A DNA stretch of 64,000 nt from Eucommia ulmoides. Its lineage: Eukaryota > Streptophyta > Magnoliopsida > Garryales > Eucommiaceae. Below, piece by piece: positions 38,841 to 50,639 of the stretch (position 1 is the first letter of the stretch; each line of letters opens with the position of its first letter). The notes beneath the pieces were generated by a model. The model saw only the letters and a program-made list of their open reading frames with translations. It was not told the DNA's origin and did not search any database. The stretch spans positions 8,565,726 to 8,629,725 of the forward strand of contig CM028327.1 of assembly GCA_016647705.1 (NCBI GenBank), given 5' to 3'. The position numbers and the translations under genes are program-made.

Positions 38841-41800
38841 ATGCAAAGCCCTCCCTCGACCTCAGGAACATCGCCGCCGTACTCGGCTTCACAAGAAACC
38901 GGGAATCCAGAAATGGACACAGCAGCCGCCGCCGCCGAGATGAACCCTCATCCACTATTTATGGACGACCCATCATCAGCCCTTTTCGACTGGTCGGCCC
39001 TCCTCGATTTCAGCCTAGACGATAAGTTCACAATTCCTTACGATTCAATTTCCAGCCCTTATCCCGCGATCCCATCGGAGCCGGAGCCTTCCGAGGTTTC
39101 TCCGACTCCAGATAGCTCCGCCGGCGCCGACCGGATTCGGAAACGGGATCCCAGGTTGACCTGCTCCAATTTTCTCGCGGGTCGGGTCCCGTGCGCTTGT
39201 CCGGAGATGGACGCTCTTCTCGAAGAAGAAGAAAGGAACGCGCCGGGGAAGAAGCGACCTCGGACGGCGAGAGTACCCGCCGGTCCTTCCCTGTGTCAGG
39301 TTCCGGGATGTGAAGCCGATATCAGTGAGCTCAAAGGGTATCACCGGCGGCATAGGGTTTGTCTCCGGTGCGCAAATGCTGCCGTCGTGGTTATCCATGA
39401 TCACAGCAAGAGATACTGTCAGCAGTGCGGCAAGTAAGCAAAATTCATGATTCTACTCCTTCAAAATCATTAAAATTTCAGAAAAAATCCAAAATAATTG
39501 GAGTTTAATTCAATGATTTAGAGTGATTTAAGGTAATTCGTGTTCTAGATCTCTCTTTGATTACCAAAGTGTTCTAGCACTCCGGGAATTAAAATCTTAA
39601 ATTTAATTCTAAATGCACCAGACGATTTTGGAGAGTGCGCCCTTAAAATTGCCTAAGATAGGCAATTAGTCGACTTGTGCATAAACTGACCCGAACCCAA
39701 AAATAGGAAAACTTTTTTAGAGGTCTCAAGATTCCAAAAATCACTTTCTAGGTCCCATCTTACGAGGAAAAAAATCACTATTACAAGATTCCATAAAGTG
39801 GTGTTTTTATGGGATAGGAACTTTGGGAGAATTTTCTAAAAAAAAATAAAAGATCTCTTTGTTTGATCGTTCAAGGCTTTATTCATAAGTGGGTATCTCT
39901 CGATAATCAGCTTAAGGGCATGTTTGGTTGTCTAAATTGTCACCTTTTATGAATTATTGTATTTTCGATGAATTGATTTGGATGTGTCTCCATTTACAAT
40001 GAATTTAATCAAATTTTAACTTATATTTTACTCCAATTGCACGAGAAAATAGCGTTTGTACGAGAACAAAAATGATTAGCAAGCTAATTTAATTTAATGA
40101 TTTCGAGTAATTTAAGGTAATTCGTGTTCTAGATCGCTTTGTGTGATCAGCTTAAGGACCTGTTTGGTTGTCTAAGTTCTCCCATTTTATGAATTATGGT
40201 ATTTTCGATGAATTGATTTCGATATTTCTTCATTTACAACGAATTTAATCAAATTTGAACTTATATTTTATTCCAATTACACGAGAAAATAGCATCTCTA
40301 CTAGAACTAAAATGATTAGCGAGCTAATTTAAGTTATTTTTTATTTTTTAATTCTTAGAAGCAAACACTAAACTATAATAAAAGGACGATTGAATGGGCT
40401 AAAAAGGAGAAAAATCTGTGTGGAGGTAGCTTTTTGATGGTCTATTCTTAAGAAAAGGGTGGTGGAATCTTATGCTTGTTTACTTTTTTAAGAATTTGGT
40501 GGAGAAAGTTGATATATATATACACACACATACACACGTACACACACATATATGTTTACTAATTAAAAAATAGTAAAGTTTTCAAACGGTAGGTCGACCA
40601 AACGGGCTCCAAGAAAAGGGTGGTTGGATCTTATGTTTGTTTATTCTTGAGGAATTTGGTGGAGAAAGTTGATGTGTGTGTGTGTACACAAACATATATA
40701 TACACGCTTGTATATTCGTAAATTGCTAATTAAAACATACTACAATTTGCGAATGGAAGGACGACCAAACGGGCTCTAAGAAAAGGGTGGTTGGATCTTA
40801 TGTCTGTTTATTCTTGAAGAATTTGGTGGAGGAAGTTGATGTGTGTGTGTACACAAATACACACAGACGTATATTCGTAAATTGACTAATTAAAAAATAT
40901 TACATTTTACGAATGGAAATACGACCAAACGGGCTCTAAGAAAAGGGTGGTTGGATCTTATGTTTGTTTATTCTTGAAGAATACGATGGAGGAAGTTGAT
41001 ACACTCGTGTGTACCCACATATACACACATGTATATTCATAAACTGACTAATTAAAAAATATTACAATTTGCGAATGGAAGGATGACCAAACGGGTTCTA
41101 AGAAAAGGGTGGTTGGATCTTATGTTTGTTTATTCTTGAAGAATTTGGTGGAGGAAGTTGATACGTGTGTGTACACACACTTATACACACACGTATATTC
41201 GTAAGTTGACTAATTAAAAAATATTATAATTTGCAAATGGAAGGACAGCCAAACGGGCTCTAACAATAGGGTATTTGGATCTTATGTGTGTTTACTTTTT
41301 GAGAAATTGATGAAGTTGTGTATGTCTTATAGATATATATTCTTTGTGAATAATTTTAATATCAATTTCCAATTTGTTTTGTAAAATATATAGACTACTT
41401 TTGTCATCATCTTCTTAGTAGAATATGATCATGGCAGGTTTCACGTTCTGTCAGATTTCGATGACGGAAAACGTAGTTGTAGGAGGAAGTTAGAGCGCCA
41501 CAATAACAGACGAAGAAGAAAACCTAGCGATTCCAAAGGGTCGATCGAAAAGGAAGCTCAACCGATCCTGTTGCCTGAAGATTCTTGTGGTGATGATGAA
41601 CCTCGAAAAGGTATGGATCGGCTTTTATTTTTTTTTAAGACAAAGGGTAGATTATTTGATCTTGCTTTTGTTTTGTTTAGGCACCGTTTAGCAGAACTTA
41701 AAAAAAATGGAAGTAGCATCTGTTCTGCACTTAAAAAAAGTATTTTTAGAAGTGAAAAAGTGATTTTTTTTTTCTAGATGATTTTAACTTGCATATGTTA

Positions 41801-44392
41801 AATAAAGCCGAACCTATTTGAATTTTTTTTTCATATGTATATAGTTGAATTTTTTAAAAAGATTGAAAAGAAAAATGTTTTGGACAGAAAATACATGCTT
41901 GAGCACCCAAATTGTGGAAAAAGAAGCGTTTTTGGAGCCCGAAGGACAAATCTCAGCCCTTGGATCAGCTAATAGTTCGCAAAATATCGAGGGCGACAGT
42001 GGTGGTGTATCTATCGAAACCCTAGTTGATCAAGAGAAAGATAATATAAAATTCAATCACTCTCCATCTTATTGTGACAATAAGAGTACTTTCTCATCAA
42101 TGGTAGGTTTTTTTAATTCAATTTTGGGGTTTTGACACTCTATACCCCTGAAGTTTGACCAAATATCACTTTGGTCCCATAGTTTCAATTTGAACATATA
42201 ATACCTTAAAGTTTCCTAATCATCAAAATGCAGTCCAAGTCATTATCCCCATTACAATTTTGGACAAAAGATAGTCACTTTTTCGAGTATGTGACTGTTT
42301 TTAAAAGGGCTTGACGGTCATTTCCAACCTTCTCCTTTCCCTCCTCCCATTCTCCTTCCTATCAAAATACCCAGAAGTCAGATGTTATAGATATGACACA
42401 ATACATATATAATTTTTTTTATAGAAAATTTGTAAGAGACAACGGAAGATGATGAAAATGCCCTTAAGGTCCTCTTAGAAATAGTTGGTGCATTGTAGGT
42501 GACGGTTTGCCATCCAATATTGTAATGAATCAGAGCTATTAATTTGGGTTGAAGTGGGATCGTTACGAAACTTCAGGGTGTTATGTATTGAAATTAAAAC
42601 TATAGGGGCCAAAGTGAAATAATGGTCAAACTTCAGGGGTGCAATGCTAAAACCCCTTCAATTTTACATTTTTTCTTTCCGCATATGGAGCTTAGGTTGC
42701 GTTTGGTAGCATGGAAGTCAAACCCTGGAATTGGAAATGAATGCATGAAATTTATAATTTTATTTATTTTTGCATGTGTTCAATTCCAATTATGATGCTC
42801 CAAATTCTATAAAAACCGAACACTACCTTAAATTTCAACAAAAAACTAATTTGAACATTTGATTGTAGTGCCCAACGGGTCGGATTTCATTCAAGCTTTA
42901 TGATTGGAATCCAGCAGAGTTTCCCAGACGGCTTCGGCACCAAGTATTTAAAGATTATTTTTACAGTTTAGTATTTAATTTAAATGTCAATATATTTGTT
43001 ATAATGATAATGGGAGTTTCTTAGAATTTGGATTTTTTTCAGATATTTCAATGGTTGTCGAGTATGCCGGTTGAGTTGGAGGGGTATATTCGTCCTGGAT
43101 GTACAATTTTGACTGCCTTCATTTCGATGCCAAAGTATATGTGGGTGAAGGTGATTGTTATCTTAATTACATATTTTTTTTGAGATTATGCATAGTCACA
43201 TTTTCCGTTTCTTTTGAATTTCTTGGGCACTGTCTGGTAACATTTTTAAGTACTTTTTCGATTTTAAGCAATTTTTTATTTTATTTTTGTTTTGGTTAAA
43301 AAGTAGTGTCTATTTTGTACAAGAAGACAAAAAGTGACAACATGAACTTAATTAAATATTTTTGTAAAATATTTTTTTAATATTCGAAGGGATCGGTCAA
43401 TTATGACTTTTTTAACCTAAAGTTTCTCCTTCCAATTAATGTACCGTTTGATAGCACTTTTTTTTTTTAAAATAAGAGTAATTTGATAAAAAAAAATACT
43501 TTTACTTAAAAGCAAAATAAAAATGTGTTTTTTAGTGTAAATATAATAAGTTAGTATTATCCCTCTAGATAATCTCTTAATAAAAAAAAAATAAAAAAAA
43601 TCATAGTCTATTGATCTCTTAGAGTATAAAAATCAAGAAAAACCAAAAAAAGCTAATTTTTTCTTTTCTAAAAAAGTATATAAAATCATATTTTTACTTT
43701 TGTATTTTTCAAAGTACTTTTTTCGAACGATCCCTACTTTTAAAATTAAAAGCAACAAAAGTTCTTTAAAAAATGTTACCAAATAATGTCTTAATTATTT
43801 TTTCTTACATTATTTGACTTCCATCCCCTAATTCATTGAGCAGTTGTTTGAAGACCCTATTGTATACATACACAATTTTGTAATTGCGCCCGAAAATATG
43901 CTATATGGAAGAGGAACCTTACTTGTTCACCTCAACGATATGATTTTCTGTGTCATGAAAGGTACATTGAGGTATATTGATGCCTCGAGTGTTAAAATTT
44001 CGTATTAGTAAAATTGCATACATATATATATCATGATAATTAATCATCTTTGTTATGATATCCTATTTCTGAGTTTGACCTATGTAAAAGCTACATCGTA
44101 CTCTGCACCCCTGATGTTTGAGTGCAATCTTAATGTGCCCCTTGATGTTTTAATTTTCTCATTGTGCTCCTTGAAGTTTGATTTTTTGCCCCTAATTGGT
44201 CCAATCAACGTATTTTCAGAGTCTTAATTGTCAGAGCAACAACACATGCACCATAATTGAGGGAAAATTCGAGGGGCATATTAATATTACTCTCAAACTT
44301 TAGGGGTGCAAAGTGTGATTCAGCCTATTTAAAATTTTTCTTTGATTCGGATAAAGATTTCCTTGTTCTATTTCTTTAACTCTTTGGAGAAA

Positions 44393-44437
<45 letters not shown>

Positions 44438-47068
44438 ATCTTTAAATTTTTTTCTGAAAATTAGGGAACAAAAAAATATTTTAAATTAAGGGACAAAACA
44501 GAAACAATTCATTTTTTTGAAGCAGAAAAAGAAAACATCAATCGTAATTTGCAACACTAGAGCATGTAGCTGATTCTTTTAATTTTTAATTTTAATTTAT
44601 TTATTTTTAATTTTTAAATTGAAATAGATGGTACATCGGTGGTGAAAGTCAAGGTAATGGAAAAGCGTCCGAAGCTTCATTATGTTCATCCTTTTTGTTT
44701 TGAAGCCGGTAAGCCCATGGAGTTTGTTGCCTGCGGAGTTAATCTTCTCCAACCAAAATTTAGGTATGTTTTACTTTTAAAATTCCTGACAAACTCTAAT
44801 GGCCCGTTTGGTTGTCCTTATCTTTTTCAATTCGTCAATTTATGAATTGTATTTAAAAAAAAAACCTCAAAATTAGCTTGTTAACCATTCTTATTCTCGT
44901 TTTAATGTTATTTTCTTGGATTATAATACACCTGAAAATATAACTAAGGCAACGGTTGATAATATTTTTTAAGGAAAAAAAAAAATTATACTTTTTGCCC
45001 TCCAATGGTTTGACTAAAATGCATTTTACACTCTTATGGTATTTTCATCAACATTTACCCCCTGTGTTTTAGATTTCAGTGCAATAGATGTCCTAAGGTT
45101 AATGGAGTGATGAAATGATGAAAATATCCCAATTAGAAGAATACGTGCTGAGCGCAACCCATCCAAAATCATTAACGGCGTTTTTAATTTTACAGGATTG
45201 AAACAAATGTGAAACTAAATGGACCAAATATACAATTTGACGGACATCATGGTCTACATAGGCACCCACCCCATTCTTTAGGGACCGAAAATATAATTTT
45301 CCGTAAAAAAAAACGTTTCCAAACGGTGCCTAATTTAAAATAATTTTATTTTTAACCTATATATATATATATATATATATATGTAGATGGAGCCTTATAC
45401 AAATCAAATCATCATAAAATAAGATAATTTAGACAACCAAACGGTCCCTTATAGGGGTAGATTTGTCATATTATACTTATTAGATTTTTTGAAATTTGTT
45501 TGTGTTTTATTTTGTTGGTTGTAGATTTCTCATATCGTTTGCCGGGAAGTATTTGGAATACGAATTTTGTGTTTCCCCAATTGAAGGGAAAAATATCAAT
45601 GGCTTCGATCATCAATTATTGAAGATTCATGTTCCTCATACCGAGCCGGATCTTTTTGGGCCCGCATTCATTGAGGTATATATATATACACATACATACA
45701 TATATAAATGCGCGCGCACACACACATATATATTACATTATTTGTTCTATTTAGGGTTAACCGAATATGCTAAAAACTTTGTGAAATTAGATATCTAAAA
45801 TTTACATGATGATTAACAAAATTATCCTTTATTGTAAATTTTTGTTTTATTTTCTTTATTAGAAAAAGGAAAGAAAAATAGAAGAGAGAGAAAACATTAT
45901 TTTTTTTCCTTTTATTTACGTTTGAAATTCATATACTCACCCCCCACCCCCCGTTTTTGCAGGTTGACAACGAATCAGGCGTATCCAATTTCATTCCAAT
46001 CCTAATCGGAAACGGAGAAATTTGTTCCGAAATGAATTCAATTCATCTTCAACTCGGTTCATCAAATCAATCCCAATCCTCTTGTCAAGAATCTACATCA
46101 AAACAACAAAATTTTTCCAATTTTGCCCTCGATATAGCGTATATACTCAGAGAACCTCCATTAGACGACATTCGACCGCTTCAAGCTTCCCAAATTCAAA
46201 GATTCAATCATTTATTGAAGTTTCTAATCGAAATTGAATCTGTTTCAATCTTAGAGAGAGCTTTATATTATATGAAGATTGTGATCGATAGGAGTTTGCT
46301 CTTGGATATTGCTGATGATGATTTGAGACATTTGCAGAGGAAGATGGATTTTGGTGGAGATGTTCTTGCTCAGAGAAAGGGTCAAATCAGAATTTCGTTG
46401 ATTCAAAGTTCGGAAAATGACGTGTCATTCGATGTGTCAAGTGCCAATCAGGTGAGCAAAATGGGTTGCTTTGGCAATTTTTAAATTTTATCATCTATTT
46501 GAATTTGGTCTCGTGAAGTCTTGGGCAGCGGTTGGTGAAATTCCTATTACGACTGTGGCATGTGGGTAGACGTGACTCAAAGTTAGTTAGTGGAAATGCC
46601 GTGATTCACAGTTAAATTTTTTTATACGTAGAAGGGGAAAGATATAGGGTTTTAAAGTATAGGGGGCAAAATGAAATAAGATCAAAGTAGAGGGGGTAAA
46701 ATGCAATTAACCCTACATATACATATGCATATATATTTAGACACAGGCATATTTGTTCTGATCTTATAAACTTGTCCTGAAAATCTGTTTCTCATTCTCA
46801 GGATACGAAAATAACGGATGAGAAAATAATGGCAACTCATCCGTTGTTGAGCGGAGAGGTGGTTATGAGCGTAGACCTAACAAAAGATCGTTCTGAAAAG
46901 CCGTGTGGTCGGTTATTTAGAAACACGGTTTTGACCTCTCATCGGCATCTTATTGCCGTCGCCGCCGTCGCCGCTGTCTGTTTCGGAGTTTGTGCCGTCC
47001 TCTTCCACCCCCGGGAGGTCGGTGAATTCACGACAACTATTCGTAGGTGTCTTATGGACAATTCTTAA
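38841..47068 (+). CDS. SPL7: SBP-box copper-response transcription factor, SPL7 type, 10 exons, 774 aa
   Basis: Master regulator of copper-deficiency genes. Coding exons: 38841-39433, 41438-41610, 41888-42102, 42869-42943, 43043-43150, 43844-43961, 44628-44763, 45525-45675, 45963-46451 and 46802-47068. All are in frame to TAA. The SBP domain spans about 152-228. The first zinc site uses C152, C157, C174 and C177, so the usual fourth His is Cys, as in SPL7 and unlike most SPLs. The second site uses C193, C196, H200 and C212, followed by the KRSCRRKLERHNNRRRRKP nuclear signal. The middle carries GRISFKLYDWNPAEFPRRLR and ELEGYIRPGCTILTAFISMP, hallmarks of the large SPL1/7/12 class. Near the C terminus one hydrophobic segment (about 736-754, LIAVAAVAAVCFGVCAVLF) fits a membrane anchor. 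Intron 1 holds a 162-bp tandem array; introns 3, 5 and 7 hold MITEs. Confidence 0.95.
39696..39845. repeat. 150-bp insert in SPL7 intron 1, absent from the duplicate
   Basis: Contains TTTAGAGGTCTCAAGATTCC, CACTTTCTAGGTCCC and TATTACAAGATTCCATAAAG. A relative is at about 5180-5330 (CCTAAGATTCCAAAAAC, TATTACAGGACTCCATAAAG). The partial SPL7 copy at 49.4-50.6 kb lacks it at the corresponding place, so it was either inserted here after the duplication or lost there. Confidence 0.6.
40450..41330. repeat. tandem array of ~162-bp units, six copies, in SPL7 intron 1
   Basis: Units start with AAGAAAAGGGTGGTTGGATC at about 40450, 40611, 40778, 40938, 41100 and 41262. Each has TTGTTTATTCTTGAAGAA, GGAGGAAGTTGAT, a variable TG/CA microsatellite and CGAATGGAAGGACGACCAAA CGGG. 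First and last copies are the most diverged. Confidence 0.85.
42126..42656. mobile_element. R2 Mutator-like MITE, complete, perfect 9-bp target duplication
   Basis: Ends GGGGTTTTGACACTCTATAC and GGTGCAATGCTAAAACCCC are inverted. The flanks are identical 9-mers TTCAATTTT at 42117-42125 and 42657-42665. A 9-bp duplication points to the Mutator superfamily. Interior non-coding. It lies in SPL7 intron 3, directly after the donor site of exon 3. Confidence 0.85.
43226..43790. mobile_element. Harbinger-like MITE in SPL7 intron 5
   Basis: Ends GGCACTGTCTGGTAACATTT and AAATGTTACCAAATAATGTC. Right flank TTA, left flank TTG. Same family as 6149-6678: interior TTTTAAGTACTTTTTCGATT and AAAAGTACTTTTTTCGAACG in inverted arrangement. 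Confidence 0.6.
44095..44330. mobile_element. small MITE in SPL7 intron 6
   Basis: Left TACTCTGCACCCCTGATGTT and right AACTTTAGGGGTGCAAAGTG are inverted, with CCTTGATGTTTTAATTTTC inside. No target duplication seen. A (TA)n tract follows at 44397-44433. Confidence 0.45.
44801..45448. mobile_element. MITE in SPL7 intron 7 with a nested repeat
   Basis: Ends GGCCCGTTTGGTTGTCCTTA and TTTAGACAACCAAACGGTCCC are inverted. A second repeat (about 44975-45320, beginning TTTTTGCCCTCCAATGG) sits inside. Related half-ends (TGTTTGGTTGTCTAA) occur in SPL7 intron 1 near 39921 and 40161. Confidence 0.6.
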
Positions 47069-48640
47069 GGTATTATTTGGTTTTCGTGGAATTTGGGGAA
47101 TTCTGGAATTGGAATTTGGAAATAACCGCATGTAAAAATTATCTTTAGGTCGCGTTTGGAAAGCAATGGTATTAAAAATCGAAAAATTGGTGATGTTGGA
47201 CTCGAGATGTGATTGGTCATGAAGTGGGTCCCACTTATTATTATGCAACCAAACATGACCTAAAATTTTACCTACGTTTATTTTTAAATTCAAGTTTGGG
47301 GATTGAATTTTGTGTTACCAAACACTGTTTTAGGTTTTTTAGGGAGTTTGATAAACAGTTCACAAAAATTAATTTTTTAGTCCATGCAGTCGGCTTGTTA
47401 CAGTAATCGGCTTGTTACAGTAATTTTTCAGAAACCTTAAATTATTATAATACATTAAAGTTATTGTATTTTTCCATGTGAAAATTGCAATAACTATTAA
47501 GTCGTACAGTGATATTTGGACTTTTGAAAAAATTACTGTAATGCGTAAAAAAATTACTGTAATTAAAATTAAAATTAATTTTAATTTTGTTGACTCTGGA
47601 TTAATTTTTTTTCCCCTTCCAAAAAAACCTTTTTTTTTTCTTGGTTTTTGTACATATCTAATGTACCATTAATAGGATGTTCAAATGCTCATCAATGTCT
47701 TTCTTCATTTGTGAGGGGTGTTTTTGGTAATTTAACTTTTTCTTTGTAAAATTGTACTAATAGCTTCAATTTGTTCATCCAATTTTTTTTGTTGTATTAA
47801 AGTTATTTGGTTTAATAAGAAAAATATTTGGTTAATTATAGAATTAGTATTAATTATGTATTGTGATATAAAAAAAAATTCAATTTCAATTTTTTTCCTT
47901 ATAATTTTCTGCTATTCAAAATTTATTTTCAGAATTTAGTTTATGAAATTTTAATTTTAATCCATATAGTTTATGCGGTGCAATAATTTTTTTCATATAA
48001 ATAATTATACTTACAATTATGGTGTGCAACGAGTTTTGAATTTTTTATTGTAAATTTAAATTTTTGTAGTGCGTGCACGGTATGGATTAAAATTTTAATT
48101 TCGTGAATTGTTCAACAAAAAACCTTTTAGTGAAATAGATTTTTTTTTTTTCCTTTGAATATTTATATTAAAAAAAAATCAAATTGTAAACCAAACAAAT
48201 CCTTTGAATATTATTTTCAGCCCCGAAATCGTGTTTATTTCATGTAGTTCGCTTGATTTTTAAGGGCGTGTTTGGTTTAAAATTATAAAAATTATTTTAT
48301 ACTAAGTGAAAATTATTTTTAAATTATAAATTAATATATAACCTAATATTAATAGCTCTGAATCCCATGTGCTTGTCTAATGGAAAATTATAATACAAAT
48401 CAAATCTCAAGTTGACAATTTGGAAAAAAAAAATTGTACACATAATACATACGTATGTATATGTATATATTTAAATAATAAATATAATATATTTATTTAT
48501 ATAAAATATTCATCATTTTGTTTAAATAAAATATATTGAAATAAATATATTGCCACTAGCAAACTATGAGAGTTCTTTAAACGATAAATATTTTTTTTTT
48601 TAAAAAAAAATTACTGACGAGGGCTTTTGATCTTATTTAC
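47069..48640. other. SPL7 downstream region with R3 repeats
   Basis: After the SPL7 stop there is a worn MITE (about 47078-47335, TTATTTGGTTTTCGTGG to GTTACCAAACACTGTTTTAG). Two R3 copies follow at about 47340-47560 and 47930-48125 (TTACAGTAATTTTTCAG, TGGATTAAAATTTTAATTTC). The rest is AT-rich. No gene seen. Confidence 0.5.
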
Positions 48641-48651
48641 CTAAGGAGAGT

Positions 48652-48835
48652 ATCCCGGTGTTCCGAATACTGGGATCATTAAATATGTTTTTTTTTTTTT
48701 TTTTTTTTAAATTTGATGGTCCCGGCGTTGTGAACGCCGGGACCATCTGAATAAGTAAACAGTGCATCACCGTTTGTTCAATACGGTGATGCACTGTTTG
48801 GGTTTGGTTCCGGTGTTGTTAACACCGGGACCAAA
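48652..48835. repeat. run of four consecutive hairpins
   Basis: Four inverted repeats follow one another. (1) 48652-48676: ATCCCGGTGTT, loop CCG, AATACTGGGAT (9 of 11 pair). (2) 48715-48747: GATGGTCCCGGCGTT, loop GTG, perfect 15-bp stem. (3) 48757-48799: AAACAGTGCATCACCGT, 9-base loop, perfect 17-bp stem. (4) 48803-48835: TTTGGTTCCGGTGTT, loop GTT, 15-bp stem with one wobble. Hairpins 1, 2 and 4 share the stem text CCCGG-GTT/AAC-CCGGG, so they are copies of one unit. A T-run lies between 1 and 2. Not explained by any gene. Confidence 0.85.
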
Positions 48836-49414
48836 AAAGGGGACCAGAGAGGAGAGAGAGAGAGGAGGGTATTCAACTGAAATATTTTTAAAAATTAAAA
48901 TAAAAATAGTTTTTAATAATTGAATTTCACTTGAATTTTTTAAGTAAAAATAGTTGAATTTCACTTGAATTTTTTTTGAAAAATTGTTGGTTTGGTTTCG
49001 AATATTGTCGTTTTTTTTTTTAAAAATAGTTGAATTAAAAGATTCAACTATTTAAAAAATTCCAATTAAAATTCAATTTTTATTTTTTATTTTATTTTAT
49101 TTTATTTTCAATTGATTTCAAGTAAAAAGTTAATTGAGTTCCTTACACGATAAATATTTAGGTAAATATTTAATATAAATTAGCAATAGTCCATCTTAGA
49201 TATTATGTCAAACTTAAAGAGAGTAACTGATATTCCCCTGATAATTTAATGACTTTTAGCAAATTATTTGCAATTTACAATAAAATTTAACATAAAGAGA
49301 AAATAGTTCTACTCTTGAATAAATTTTTATTTCGGGAACAATAACAGTTCTTTGTCTTGGAAACAGAAAAGATCAGAAAGAGAAGTTTCGAGAATTTTTT
49401 TTTTATATTTTATT
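48836..49414. other. AT-rich spacer right of the hairpins
   Basis: A GAGA stretch at 48847-48865, then repeated words of type TAGTTGAATTTCACTTGAAT (48895-48990) and AT-rich sequence up to the duplicated SPL7 segment. No gene. Confidence 0.4.
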
Positions 49415-50632
49415 CCAGAAAGCTCCGCCAGCGCCGACCGAATTCGGAAACAGGATTCCAAGTTGACCTGCTCCAATTTTCTCGTGGGTCGAGTCCCGTG
49501 CGCTTGTCCGGAGATGGACGCTCTTCTCAAAGAAGAAGAAAGGAACGCGCTGGGGAAGAAGCGACCTCGGACGGTGAGAGTACCCGTCGGTCCTTCCCTG
49601 TGTCAGGTTCCGGAATGTGAAGCCGATATCAGTGAGCTCAAAGGGTATCACCGGTGGCATAGGGTTTGTCTTCGGTGCGCAAATGTTGCCGTCGTGGTTA
49701 TCCATGATCAGAGCAAGAGATACTCTCAACAATGCGGCAAGTAAGCAAAATTCATGATTCTACTCCTTCAAAATCATTAAAATTTCAGAAAAAATCCAAA
49801 ATAATTGGAGTTTAATTCAATGATTTAGAGTGATTTAAGGTAATTCATGTTCTAGATCTCTCTTTGATTACCAAAGTGTTCTAGCACTCCGGGAATTAAA
49901 ATCTTGAATTTAATCCTGAATGCACCAGATGATTTTGGAGAGTGCGCCCTTAAAATTGTCTGAGAAGGTGATTAGTCAAGGTGTGCGTAGGCTGACCCAA
50001 ACAACACTTTACCTTAAAACCCCCCAAAAAATAAAAGATCTCTTTGTTTGATCGTTCAAGGCTTCATTCATAAGTGGGTATCTCTCGATAATCAGTTGAA
50101 GGGCCTGTTTGGTTGTCTAAATTATCGAATTTTTGATGAATTTGTTTTGGATGTGTCTCCATTTACAATGAGTTTAATCAAATTTCAACTTATATTTAAC
50201 TCCAATTGCACGAGAAAATAGAATTTGTACTATAACAAAAATGATTAACAAGCTAATTTAATTTAATGATTTAGAGTAATTTAAGGTAATTTGTGTTCTA
50301 GATCGCTTTGTTTGATCAGCTTAAGGACCTGTTTTGGTTGTCTAAGTTCTCCCATCTTATGAATTATGGTATTTTCGATGAATTGATTTGGATATTTCTT
50401 CATTTACAATGAATTTAATCAAATTTTAACTTATATTTTATTCCAATTACAGAAAAGAATAAAATGATTAGCAAGCTAATTTGAGTTATTTTTTATTTTT
50501 TAATTCTTAAAAGAAAACACTAAACTATAATAAAGGACGATCGAATGGGCTAAAAAGGAGAAAAATCTGTGTGGAAGTAGCTTTTTTATGGTCTATTCTT
50601 AAGAAAATGGTGGTTGGATCTTATGCTTGTTT
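49415..50632 (+). pseudogene. partial SPL7 duplicate: end of exon 1 plus start of intron 1
   Basis: Colinear with 39108 to about 40478 of the SPL7 gene at high identity. It covers the second half of exon 1 (49415-49741, through QQCGK and the GTAAGC donor) and the beginning of intron 1, stopping within the first unit of the intron-1 tandem array. It lacks the promoter, the N-terminal half and exons 2-10. Changes include loss of a zinc ligand (RYCQQ to RYSQQ, C193 equivalent) and Gly to Glu in CQVPGC. The frame is still open back to about 49352. It cannot encode a working SBP factor; whether it is transcribed is unknown. Confidence 0.9.
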
Positions 50633-50639
50633 CACAAAT

